In this document: positions 16,188-23,381 of the stretch, one piece after another
Layout: every line of letters starts with the position of its first letter
How positions within the stretch are numbered: position 1 is the first letter of the stretch
Assembly (NCBI GenBank): GCA_964389025.1
Contig: CAYMCQ010000002.1
Span: forward strand, 45,610-109,609
Direction: 5' to 3'
Origin: CAYMCQ01 sp964389025
GTDB taxonomy: Bacteria; Verrucomicrobiota; Verrucomicrobiia; Limisphaerales; CAYMCQ01
Length of the DNA: 64,000 bases
Notes under the pieces: generated by a model
Told to the model about the DNA's origin: nothing
Database searches by the model: none
The model's input: the letters and a program-made list of their open reading frames with translations, nothing else
Program-made: the position numbers and the translations under genes

Positions 16188-16706
16188 ATGACAAAAAATG
16201 TCTATATCGGAAAGAGCGATCTCGGACGCGGATTATTCGCAAAGACATATTTTAGAAAGGGGGATGTAATTTGTATTTTAACGGGCCCCGTAATTCGGTT
16301 TGAAGACACCCTGAGAAAATTGCGTGCACAATCCTACCCGCTGCAAATTGGACCTGACACCTATCTCGATATTGGAGCTCCCGGTTGTTTCGCAAATCAT
16401 TCCTGCGAACCAAATGCGGGCATTCGCAACGATGTTGAATTGACCGCGCTCACGGCTATAAAACAAAAGCAGGAAATCAGATTCGATTACTCGACCACCA
16501 TGGATGAAAATTATTTTGTTATGCGCTGTCGCTGTAGATCATCAAGATGTCGAAAAATGATCAAGGATTTCCGGTGCCTCAGCCCCAGATTGAGAAAGAA
16601 ATATCTCTCGCTTGGGGTCGTGATGAATTTCATCCGATCTAGTCTTGTGGGCCGAAATGGAAAAACCACAATCCATAAAAACCCGGATTTTTATAAAGCT
16701 GCGTGA
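16188..16706 (+). CDS. SET-domain protein (putative lysine methyltransferase)
   Basis: The 172-aa product carries SET signature segments: GRGLFAKTYFRKGDVI at about residues 14-29, the pseudoknot element FANHSCEPNAGIRND at about 68-82, and IRFDYSTTM followed by MRCRCRSSRCRKMIKDF, a post-SET-like cysteine cluster. SET proteins transfer a methyl group from S-adenosylmethionine to lysine. In bacteria they occur sporadically with unknown targets. The C-terminal 40 residues are basic. It stands alone, convergent with the four-gene minus-strand cassette, 5 bases from its last stop. AT-rich base use matches that cassette and points to acquisition. Confidence 0.82.
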   Translation: MTKNVYIGKSDLGRGLFAKTYFRKGDVICILTGPVIRFEDTLRKLRAQSYPLQIGPDTYLDIGAPGCFANHSCEPNAGIRNDVELTALTAIKQKQEIRFDYSTTMDENYFVMRCRCRSSRCRKMIKDFRCLSPRLRKKYLSLGVVMNFIRSSLVGRNGKTTIHKNPDFYKAA

Positions 16707-16711
16707 TTGCT

Positions 16712-17245
16712 CTAACTCACCTTAGTTACCTTTTTTATCTTTTTTACGTCCAGCCGATAGGACTCGAACAAATCTATTTCTGCAATCGCGGCATCTGCCT
16801 CTCCAAGTTCACTTAAAGTCGCTTCGGAAAGTCCTTCCTCTAGCCTAGTCGCAATCGCCCTCGCGATGTCAAGTCGTGACCATTGTGAAACCTTCGCTGC
16901 AAGATGTATTCGTTGCTCATCAGGACAGTAATTAAAAAGAACCCATTCCATTTCTCCATTTACTCGCTTAAAAATGTCGAGTGGAAATAATCGGCATGTA
17001 AGAGGTCGATCTTCATAAATCGTACATTTCCCGGTTTGTTTATCAAGCATCGAGCACACACCATTTTTTCTTTTAACAAATTTGAATCCTTTATATTCGA
17101 AAAAAGGAACCCCTCGGCTTTGTAAGTGTTTAACTTCAGATTTTAGGACGTAAGCTGCTCCGCCATTAGTACAACATTGCGAGCAACCATTGCACTTTAC
17201 AAGGGAAGTGGTTGGAGTTTTTTCGAATATTACAGAGCAGGGCAT
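16712..17245 (-). CDS. YkgJ-type cysteine cluster protein
   Basis: A 177-aa product from ATG 17243-17245 is preferred; the frame extends to 17329, but that would overlap the HD gene by 68 bases. Residues about 17-85 carry the CxCC-type cluster: KCNGCSQCCTNGG, then CSMLDKQTGKCTIYEDRPLT with RPLTCRLFP. This is the signature of the YkgJ family, thought to bind iron-sulfur or zinc. A C-terminal helical region of about 70 residues has no match I know. It is the last gene of the minus-strand cassette 16712-20919 and follows the HD gene by 16 bases. A redox or metal-sensing partner of the HD enzyme is an inference. Confidence 0.78.
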   Translation of the reverse strand: MPCSVIFEKTPTTSLVKCNGCSQCCTNGGAAYVLKSEVKHLQSRGVPFFEYKGFKFVKRKNGVCSMLDKQTGKCTIYEDRPLTCRLFPLDIFKRVNGEMEWVLFNYCPDEQRIHLAAKVSQWSRLDIARAIATRLEEGLSEATLSELGEADAAIAEIDLFESYRLDVKKIKKVTKVS

Positions 17246-17261
17246 TGGATTGTAGAGATCT

Positions 17262-18737
17262 TCATATTGAACATTGACGTTCCCATAAATTGCTAGCCGA
17301 GAGCTCGCGTCTAGTCCTTTTTGCAGCACCTGAGCTCACGTTCTCGCAAAAAAACCAGACCTCACGGTGCATCGGATCGCCCGTTTTCTTAAAATGGGCA
17401 ATCTGATTCGCATATCGTCCGGAGGTGCCCAATCTTTTGCCGTCTTCGTCTAAAAGGCATTCAAGATCGAGCCATTCTTGCCCGAGCACGCTATTTTTTC
17501 GTAATGCTGGATGCGGCTTGTAAAGAAGGAGATCTTTTGATTGAGAATTTAGTTGGTTCACCAAACCCAAAACATCCGAGAGATCCTTGGAAGCCTTCAA
17601 TTCCCAACATCCAAGCGGATCAAAAACTTGGCCGGCGGCCAATCTGTTTGTCAGCAAACGGCTTTTCGGCTCGTCTGATTCTCGCATATGTCCCAATAAC
17701 TCGTCATCTCCCATCAAGAGATAAGCTGTTAGCTGCTGTCTGTTTAAGCCAGAAGCCTTCAGTCGATCCAAGTATTCACCCAAAGACCAATTACACATTG
17801 CATCAAGTGACATGCTTTTGGGATGGAGAAAACAATCCAGTGTCAAACGTTCTCTCATGTGGAGCAACGATAACGCGTGGCCGACCGCTTCGCGATCCAA
17901 CCTCATCTTCACCGGCGGTGAAGTTTTCGTCCCCTCTATCGTTAGCCCATGCAGAAGTGCCTGATAATTAAATCCAATTTCTAATCCAGTAAATTCACTG
18001 TCACGCCTGTAATGATCAATCCGATCTAAATCAAGTAACCCGCTTGTCAATGCGTGAAGAATTCGAGCTTGTCTCTTCCGACGGTCATCGCCCGTTTGTA
18101 GGTATACCTCGTTGCCGGTAATAAGGTAACAAAGCAAGTCAACCTCTAGACGATTCCTTCCACTGGCCTCCTCCATGTTTTCAATCACATTCCGAATACG
18201 CGGCGGATTGTCTGCACCCTTCGAAGCGATAGACATAGCTTCCGTGGCCAAACCACGACCCAAAATTATGTCGCAAGCCACCTCTTCATGATTGAGCTTG
18301 ACCCCTAACAGCTCGGTGATTTTTGTATTACCCTCGATGAGATGAGAAAAAGCGAAATGACCTAAATCGTGAAGTAATAGCGCAATCAAGAACTCCTCCT
18401 CCCACTGTCGACGTCCTAGCCACTTACCGAGTACATCAGTATCATTACCTTCATCGGGGTCGGAAATTTTGACGGAAGCAGAAGCAGCGAAGCCCAAATG
18501 GCAGCATCCGAGGGAATGTGCAAATCGTGTGTGAGTTGCTGATGGGAACACGAGATATAACAAACCAGATTGTCTCAATCGTGAAAGCCGGGTGAATTCA
18601 AATGAATCAATCAATGGAGTTACAGCCTTTCTCACATGAGAGTCCCCCGAGACGCTGAAAGCACTCCTCGGTCTTGAACTTACCGGGTCTTGGAGCACTA
18701 CAACCTTATAAAGAGGATCAAAATAACCCCGCTTCAT
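17262..18737 (-). CDS. HD-domain phosphohydrolase, SAMHD1/dGTPase-like
   Basis: The 491-aa product has the HD core in order: THTRFAHSLGCCHLGF at about residues 68-83, ALLLHDLGHFAFSHLIEG at about 119-136 with the metal-binding His-Asp pair, and LLDLDRIDHYRRDSEFTGLE at about 233-252 with the distal Asp. This arrangement is typical of HD phosphohydrolases related to SAMHD1 and dGTP triphosphohydrolases, which remove triphosphate from dNTPs. Residues about 270-491 are a helical C-terminal part I cannot assign. Its start overlaps the ATPase stop by 4 bases, so translation is coupled. In this context depletion or sensing of nucleotides during phage infection is a plausible inference, not shown by sequence. 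Confidence 0.85.
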   Translation of the reverse strand: MKRGYFDPLYKVVVLQDPVSSRPRSAFSVSGDSHVRKAVTPLIDSFEFTRLSRLRQSGLLYLVFPSATHTRFAHSLGCCHLGFAASASVKISDPDEGNDTDVLGKWLGRRQWEEEFLIALLLHDLGHFAFSHLIEGNTKITELLGVKLNHEEVACDIILGRGLATEAMSIASKGADNPPRIRNVIENMEEASGRNRLEVDLLCYLITGNEVYLQTGDDRRKRQARILHALTSGLLDLDRIDHYRRDSEFTGLEIGFNYQALLHGLTIEGTKTSPPVKMRLDREAVGHALSLLHMRERLTLDCFLHPKSMSLDAMCNWSLGEYLDRLKASGLNRQQLTAYLLMGDDELLGHMRESDEPKSRLLTNRLAAGQVFDPLGCWELKASKDLSDVLGLVNQLNSQSKDLLLYKPHPALRKNSVLGQEWLDLECLLDEDGKRLGTSGRYANQIAHFKKTGDPMHREVWFFCENVSSGAAKRTRRELSASNLWERQCSI

Positions 18738-19498
18738 GTGGCCCCTTTCGCTATCTTTTTTGCCAAGCGAGAATATTCCTCATGGACAGTTGCGTTCTCT
18801 GCTTTTCCACTTTGTACAATTAATGAGTCATCAAAATAGCGAAGCGGATCGTATGGAATAATAAAATCGGGCTTCTGACGAACTTCTTTCTGAAAGAGCG
18901 TGAGTGCTGCGTTCAGTTTAGGGCTGTTAATGGGGACAGCGTTCGCCACAATGCTGTAACTGATGCCTCGCTCGCGAAAAATTGTCCTCAGCCCACGGAC
19001 ACCTTGTCGATTTTGTTTATCCAATCTGCACGAAATCACGGCCTGAGTCGCTAATTGCAAACTAAAAGCTGCCTGCAACGAAACACCACTACGTGTATCG
19101 AGAAGAAGGTGATTTAAGTCGAATGATGACTGCATCGCTTTAAATAGATTTCGCAAGTACGCTGTTGTGCTTGCTTCCGTCCATCTAACTTGATCGTTCA
19201 AATCCGCATTGCCAGAACATGGAAGGCATAAGACGCGGACTTCCTTTGCTATTGAAATCTCGACTGCATGTTTTTCCACATCGGCAACAGATGCGTGTTT
19301 TGCCAGCAGTTGTAAGAGATCGTGTTTTTCAGTGTCAATGTCGTACAGCGTAGCCAGGCTTGGGGCCTCAATGTCTAAATCTACAATTCCGACCTTTAAC
19401 CCTTCACGTGCCAAAATCGCCGCAACATTTAGCACGGTCGATGTTTTGCCAGTACCGCCTTTGTGGGAATAGAATGTTGTGATGGCTTGTTTACTCAC
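18734..19498 (-). CDS. ParA/MinD-type ATPase
   Basis: The 254-aa product starts MSKQAITTFYSHKGGTGKTS, which holds the deviant Walker A motif KGGTGKTS at about residues 13-20. IVDLDIEAPSLATLYD at about 39-54 is the Walker A' region, and LLLDTRSGVSLQAAF at about 131-145 the switch region. ParA/MinD ATPases dimerise on ATP and position cargo or control partner proteins. Similar stand-alone KGG ATPases occur in bacterial conflict operons. It follows the 472-aa gene by 2 bases and overlaps the HD gene by 4 bases. There is no ParB partner nearby, so plasmid partition is unlikely. Confidence 0.88.
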   Translation of the reverse strand: MSKQAITTFYSHKGGTGKTSTVLNVAAILAREGLKVGIVDLDIEAPSLATLYDIDTEKHDLLQLLAKHASVADVEKHAVEISIAKEVRVLCLPCSGNADLNDQVRWTEASTTAYLRNLFKAMQSSFDLNHLLLDTRSGVSLQAAFSLQLATQAVISCRLDKQNRQGVRGLRTIFRERGISYSIVANAVPINSPKLNAALTLFQKEVRQKPDFIIPYDPLRYFDDSLIVQSGKAENATVHEEYSRLAKKIAKGAT

Positions 19499-19500
19499 AG

Positions 19501-20919
19501 TCAGTTTTTGGTGCTACGTTTTTTACGGCTCTTTCCAGAACTCGAATGGGCCGCTTGCGGCTTTCGTTTTGGTCCGCCTCGTGATGCCCGTTGCATCTTG
19601 CCTAAAATTTTCTCGGTGTCCTCATGGGCCGCATAATTGTATAAGCCATCGGCAACAATTTTCGCAATCGTGTCCAAAATTTTCGCCTCTGTTAGGACTT
19701 CTTTAATTTGTGGTTTTAGCTTCGCTAAATTGAGATTTAATTCCACGTCCAAGTCACTGAACTCATCTCCGAAGAGTAACAAGTCTGTCACAATACTCGG
19801 CATCGCAGAAACGGAAACTTCGCCGTTATACCATAGATTCGAGTCGGGATCCTGCATTGCGAACAGTTCGTTTCGGAATCCGTCAACCTTCTGTCTAAAT
19901 TCGTCTTCTTCTGTAATTTTTTTCAATCCCTCGCACCGCTTCATCTCAACGAGGGTCGTGATAATACCGCCATGCTCAGTTCGATGTTCGAAGTAGGTTC
20001 CTGATCCACTCGCCGAGATTGTATGATGAAAAACCTTTTTTCCTTTGATAGGTTCTTTGAGTAAATTTAGAAACCCCTCTGCCACAGCTTCAACTATGCG
20101 CTGTTGCTCCTTGTCCAGTTCCTTCCAGCAAACGAGGAGGGCCCTCAGCCCCCAACAGCTATAGACTAGTTTTTCGTACGGTGTTAAATTCTTAGGTTCA
20201 AAATTGGTCTCCGCTCCCGAGAAGATAACTCCGTCCTTTGAGCAACTTAAAATATATTTGCATGCGCCTTTGACAAGCGCTTTTGCTTTTTCACAACGTG
20301 TCGGTTCCCAAAAATCTTTCATCCTTGGATGACGAGCGCAACGCTCTACGGCAAGCACAAACACAGCAGTAAAATATGTATTATATGGTGTTGGCCCTCC
20401 CCGTTGATTCACATTGGTCGGAGCCCAAGCGCATCCCGAACTTTCACTTCGATGAAAGTTTCCCTCCGTGGTCAACAAGTCAAAGGCCTTTATTGCGAAT
20501 AGGCGGAGAATGTCTTCACCAATGGCGACGCTTCCCTCTGAATCAAGAATGTCACAACAAAGATGAAGAACATCGCAAGCGAAGTCGACAGCTTGATCGT
20601 CTTTGCAAACATGAAACGAATATGGGCTTGGGAAAAAACCGTCCGAATTTATGAGGGTGAAAACATTTTGAACATCTTTTTCAAGCCATGGCTTTACAAC
20701 CTTTTCAATGCGGCTCCAGACGCGAGAATATTTCGCTGCTTTAATAAAGCAGGAAAGTGCATCGAGGCGTTTATAGGACTGCGTTTCTGTAGGCTCCCTT
20801 TCCACCTCATCGTCCTGCCACTTCCCATCATCACTGCGGCGGTTCGACAAAGCAATTAATGAATCAACAAGTTGCTTATGTGTAGCGTTCGTATTTCCAA
20901 CGATTCGCGGTTCAGCCAT
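19501..20919 (-). CDS. Large helical protein of unknown family, first gene of cassette
   Basis: The 472-aa product is mostly helical. DGFFPSPYSFHVCKDDQAVD at about residues 93-112, GCAWAPTNVNQRGGPTPYNT at about 163-182 and YNGEVSVSAMPSIVTDLLLF at about 368-387 recur with the spacing expected of an alpha/alpha-toroid, as in terpene cyclase or glycosidase-like barrels. This is impression, not a family match. The last 30 residues are a basic, low-complexity tail (KRKPQAAHSSSGKSRKKRST). It is first in a four-gene unit followed after 2 bases by the ATPase. There is no signal peptide or membrane segment, so it is cytoplasmic. Function unknown. Confidence 0.75.
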   Translation of the reverse strand: MAEPRIVGNTNATHKQLVDSLIALSNRRSDDGKWQDDEVEREPTETQSYKRLDALSCFIKAAKYSRVWSRIEKVVKPWLEKDVQNVFTLINSDGFFPSPYSFHVCKDDQAVDFACDVLHLCCDILDSEGSVAIGEDILRLFAIKAFDLLTTEGNFHRSESSGCAWAPTNVNQRGGPTPYNTYFTAVFVLAVERCARHPRMKDFWEPTRCEKAKALVKGACKYILSCSKDGVIFSGAETNFEPKNLTPYEKLVYSCWGLRALLVCWKELDKEQQRIVEAVAEGFLNLLKEPIKGKKVFHHTISASGSGTYFEHRTEHGGIITTLVEMKRCEGLKKITEEDEFRQKVDGFRNELFAMQDPDSNLWYNGEVSVSAMPSIVTDLLLFGDEFSDLDVELNLNLAKLKPQIKEVLTEAKILDTIAKIVADGLYNYAAHEDTEKILGKMQRASRGGPKRKPQAAHSSSGKSRKKRSTKN

Positions 20920-20998
20920 TGTAATAGTGGGTTTCGGGTGATGCTATGACAACAACCTCCTCTGTCAAGCGAGTTGCAATAAAATAAAAAGTCAGCGA

Positions 20999-21017
20999 CC
21001 TCCGGCAAAGCCGGAGG
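20999..21017. repeat. Palindrome CCTCCGGC-AAA-GCCGGAGG, copy 1
   Basis: A perfect 8-bp stem with a 3-base loop. A second copy differing by one loop base lies at 21274-21292. Short dispersed palindromes of this look occur in many genomes; no terminator T-run follows. Confidence 0.6.
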
Positions 21018-21273
21018 CTTGAGGAAGGTTGAGCGGCTCAAAGCCGCGCGGCCCTTCGGGCAAACGTTCCATCGTCCTGTTCCAAAATAACGTCCCTTCT
21101 TCGCCAATATTTATTCCCCTGTCCCTCGATGCTTTCGACTATTCCAAAATCCGTTTTTCCATCTGCTCACCTGCCTACAAATAGTTGGTTTTATCACCTC
21201 CACACAGTTGTCAGCTAAGGCGTAAACCCTTACCCTTTCTCCCACACTCCCGGAACTGTCAAACTTCGGGAGT

Positions 21274-21292
21274 CCTCCGGCAGAGCCGGAGG
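21274..21292. repeat. Palindrome CCTCCGGC-AGA-GCCGGAGG, copy 2
   Basis: Same stem as the copy at 20999-21017, in the same intergenic region, followed by ATTTATTT. It may act as a weak terminator for a plus-strand transcript, or be a dispersed repeat. Confidence 0.6.
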
Positions 21293-21397
21293 ATTTATTT
21301 GCGATTAAGATTTCTCGATCGGTCTTCCTGAATTGATCCGCAAGAGGTGAGTGAATAGATTGCATGACAGCGCAATATGCACTTGCGTAGTTATTCT

Positions 21398-21427
21398 GGC
21401 CTTGTCAAAACAGCAAGGCCTTTTTAT
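21398..21427 (+). terminator. Terminator-like hairpin
   Basis: GGCCTTG and CAAGGCC pair around a 9-base loop and are followed directly by TTTTTATT. No plus-strand gene ends just upstream, so it may close a small untranslated transcript or insulate the gene at 21492. Confidence 0.65.
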
Positions 21428-21491
21428 TACATCGGATGAAGCTTAACCCGCAGCACGCTAAAACGAATTCTATAACGTAGCATAAAATACT

Positions 21492-21890
21492 GTGTTTTGT
21501 TTCTTTAAGTCAAAAACTGCCGACGTCCTTAGTCACTGGTATGCACCGGTTCCTAACTTCAGCACTTCCACTCAGGAATTCTATTCCGCCATAGAAAAGG
21601 AATTACAGGATCGGAAAATTCCCGACCTCAAAATCTCTCGCGTTGAGTTTTCCGAGGAAGGATTGCTTTCAGCAAAACGCCAGTATTTGCGCATGACGCG
21701 CGAACGATTGGTCTTTGATATTTGCGCCGCTCCATTTGGAACCAGCTATTTTTTCAGTTGTCGCTTTGGTGAAGTTCCCCCTGTCGTGCAACTGTGGCAA
21801 TTACTTGTTTTGTTCGCCGCATTTGGCTTCGTTGGCCTAATTTCACTTTTTGTTTTCTTCAAAATCTTTAGCGTCGTCGCCCTTTTTTGA
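21492..21890 (+). CDS. Small conserved membrane protein
   Basis: A 132-aa product starts at GTG 21492 (MFCFFKSKTADVLSHWYAPV). The N-terminal 85 residues form a mixed alpha/beta region with STQEFYSAIEKELQDRKIPD and RQYLRMTRERLVFDICAAPF. A single hydrophobic segment at about residues 102-130 (LWQLLVLFAAFGFVGLISLF) anchors it in the membrane. I recall relatives as solitary hypothetical genes in Verrucomicrobiota; function unknown. It lies downstream of a terminator-like hairpin and so probably has its own promoter. Confidence 0.7.
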   Translation: MFCFFKSKTADVLSHWYAPVPNFSTSTQEFYSAIEKELQDRKIPDLKISRVEFSEEGLLSAKRQYLRMTRERLVFDICAAPFGTSYFFSCRFGEVPPVVQLWQLLVLFAAFGFVGLISLFVFFKIFSVVALF

Positions 21891-21947
21891 AGTGAACAGC
21901 AGCTTTCAAGCTGAATCAATACGCTATAAACGGCTCGACTGTCTTTG

Positions 21948-22172
21948 CTATTTCTCTCGCAGCAATTCGCTCACGGACACACCGAGGGCTTTAGACAATT
22001 TGAAGATAATTTTTCTCCCCGTAAGATTTCCAGTCCTCTCCCAATACGCAACGGTGCTTTGTGGCACACCAGTCTTTGCGGAAAGCTCATCTTGGGTCAT
22101 TCCGGCATCACGCCGCAAGTGATGAAGCCATGCTCCATATACATCACGTCGCGCTTTAGGTTTTCGACCCAT
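21948..22172 (-). CDS. XRE-family HTH regulator
   Basis: The 74-aa product is almost entirely one HTH domain: LHHLRRDAGMTQDELSAKTG, the recognition helix in PQSTVAYWERTGN, and LTGRKIIFKLSKALGVSVSE. It starts at ATG 22170-22172. Upstream, in the gap to the divergent exported-protein gene, lies a perfect palindrome (22211-22230) that is the likely operator. It therefore probably represses itself and perhaps the exported protein. Confidence 0.85.
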   Translation of the reverse strand: MGRKPKARRDVYGAWLHHLRRDAGMTQDELSAKTGVPQSTVAYWERTGNLTGRKIIFKLSKALGVSVSELLREK

Positions 22173-22210
22173 GACGCGAATGTTAAAGGCGATCTAAATT
22201 GTTGTTGCAT

Positions 22211-22230
22211 TTTACCAACCTATTGGTAAA
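22211..22230. promoter_or_regulatory. Operator-like palindrome TTTACCAA-N4-TTGGTAAA
   Basis: A perfect 8-bp inverted repeat with spacer CCTA, 39 bases upstream of the XRE gene start and 32 bases upstream of the exported-protein start. Location and symmetry suit binding by a dimeric HTH regulator. Confidence 0.6.
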
Positions 22231-22261
22231 TAAGAAGGGTGTAGTTTCAGGAAAGGACACT

Positions 22262-23230
22262 ATGAAAACACTTATCGTCTGCTTCTATGCGCTCTGCCTC
22301 GCGGCAGCTACTGCACTCGCGCAACCCGACTCTATCACTTCACTCCCCATCGGGACGCGTAGCAACATCAATGCACAGCTCGGACGGGAGGTAAAAACCG
22401 TTTCGGTGTGGATTGGCATCACCAATACCACGACTCAGGTGTCGACCAATGCCTTCCAGACCATCTCGTACAACCAAAGTATGGGAAGTGTCGAAGGAGT
22501 CATTACTAACGCCATGCGTCAGTTGGTCTCGTTGGTGATCAAAAGCAACGACGTCGGCCAAACCGCTTGGAGTTATGTCTACATCGCGAACAAAAGCATC
22601 GTCCTCAATTTGCTTGAACAGGTCCCCTTCACGGTGACATTCAACGCTTCAGGACAGCCCGTTATACCGTATGAGAAACTTCTCTATCCCGGGACAAACA
22701 TGTGCTCGGAAAGAAGTTGGGCACTTGGAGCCTACGTGCCCATTAGCGGAGCTATGGCAGGCGTTGAGCGAGTGGACTACGTCCGAAGCAACCTCGCGAC
22801 AACGATAACCACCAACGGGTTTGACGATGATTGTTGGGCAGCGGGTCTCACAGACGGGATCCTCTACCTCTACACTCATCGGATTGATCCGGTGGGACAA
22901 TCTGAATCCTGTGGTTCGTTTAATCCGTACGTAAAAATCGTCCTCTGGTACAGCGTCAATCGTGGACAGTATGAATCCTTTGATGCTTTAACCGGCATAA
23001 AGATTGACTCCACGATCGTCCGCCTCTCCATGAAGCGAACGAACGGAGCCCCAAGGGTTGTCATTTCAGGCTTCCCTGGAAAATCAGTGACTCTTGAATC
23101 ATCGCCTGACCGAACGAATTGGACGGCGATCGGCTCGCCGATTACGCTCAATTCGACAGGACAGGGTGAGTTTGCTCCCCCACTTGGACAGCCACGATGG
23201 TTTGTGCGTGGGAGAATCCAAGTGCCATAA
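22262..23230 (+). CDS. Exported protein of unknown function
   Basis: The start at 22262 gives the signal peptide MKTLIVCFYALCLAAATALA; the frame's 21-codon upstream part would hide it. The 322-aa product is beta-rich, with SVEGVITNAMRQLVSLVIKS and Cys-containing segments (CSERSWALGAYVPI, DDDCWAAG, SESCGSFNPY) that may form disulfides after export. The C-terminus VVISGFPGKSVTLESSPDRT followed by NWTAIGSP resembles the short domain often found at the end of secreted Verrucomicrobiota proteins (compare the end of the endonuclease at 10252). No catalytic motif is seen. It is divergent from the XRE gene across a palindrome. Confidence 0.75.
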   Translation: MKTLIVCFYALCLAAATALAQPDSITSLPIGTRSNINAQLGREVKTVSVWIGITNTTTQVSTNAFQTISYNQSMGSVEGVITNAMRQLVSLVIKSNDVGQTAWSYVYIANKSIVLNLLEQVPFTVTFNASGQPVIPYEKLLYPGTNMCSERSWALGAYVPISGAMAGVERVDYVRSNLATTITTNGFDDDCWAAGLTDGILYLYTHRIDPVGQSESCGSFNPYVKIVLWYSVNRGQYESFDALTGIKIDSTIVRLSMKRTNGAPRVVISGFPGKSVTLESSPDRTNWTAIGSPITLNSTGQGEFAPPLGQPRWFVRGRIQVP

Positions 23231-23381
23231 ACGCATCAGAAAACGATTCACTGGAAATTTGAGGATAGAAAGGGCATCATGATATGCGTCAATTTTTAAA
23301 AATCGAAATAGTGAAGCAGATCATGCTGTTAGCAACCCATACCATTGCTAGTTTAACGACCTTGGTTGTTTTGTATAACGC

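Larger units (their letters stand above)
20920..21397. other. Intergenic region with palindromic repeats upstream of the cassette
   Basis: About 480 bases with the promoter side of the minus-strand cassette. It holds two copies of a 19-base palindrome (20999-21017 and 21274-21292) and further short hairpins such as GCGGCTCAAAGCCGC near 21032. Minus-strand frames of 80-odd codons cross it, but they read through the palindromes and are probably not genes. Confidence 0.45.

Noticed and set aside
21111..21365. 84-codon minus-strand gene upstream of the cassette
   Set aside because: It reads through a palindromic repeat, has no motif and no supporting context; the region is better seen as intergenic.
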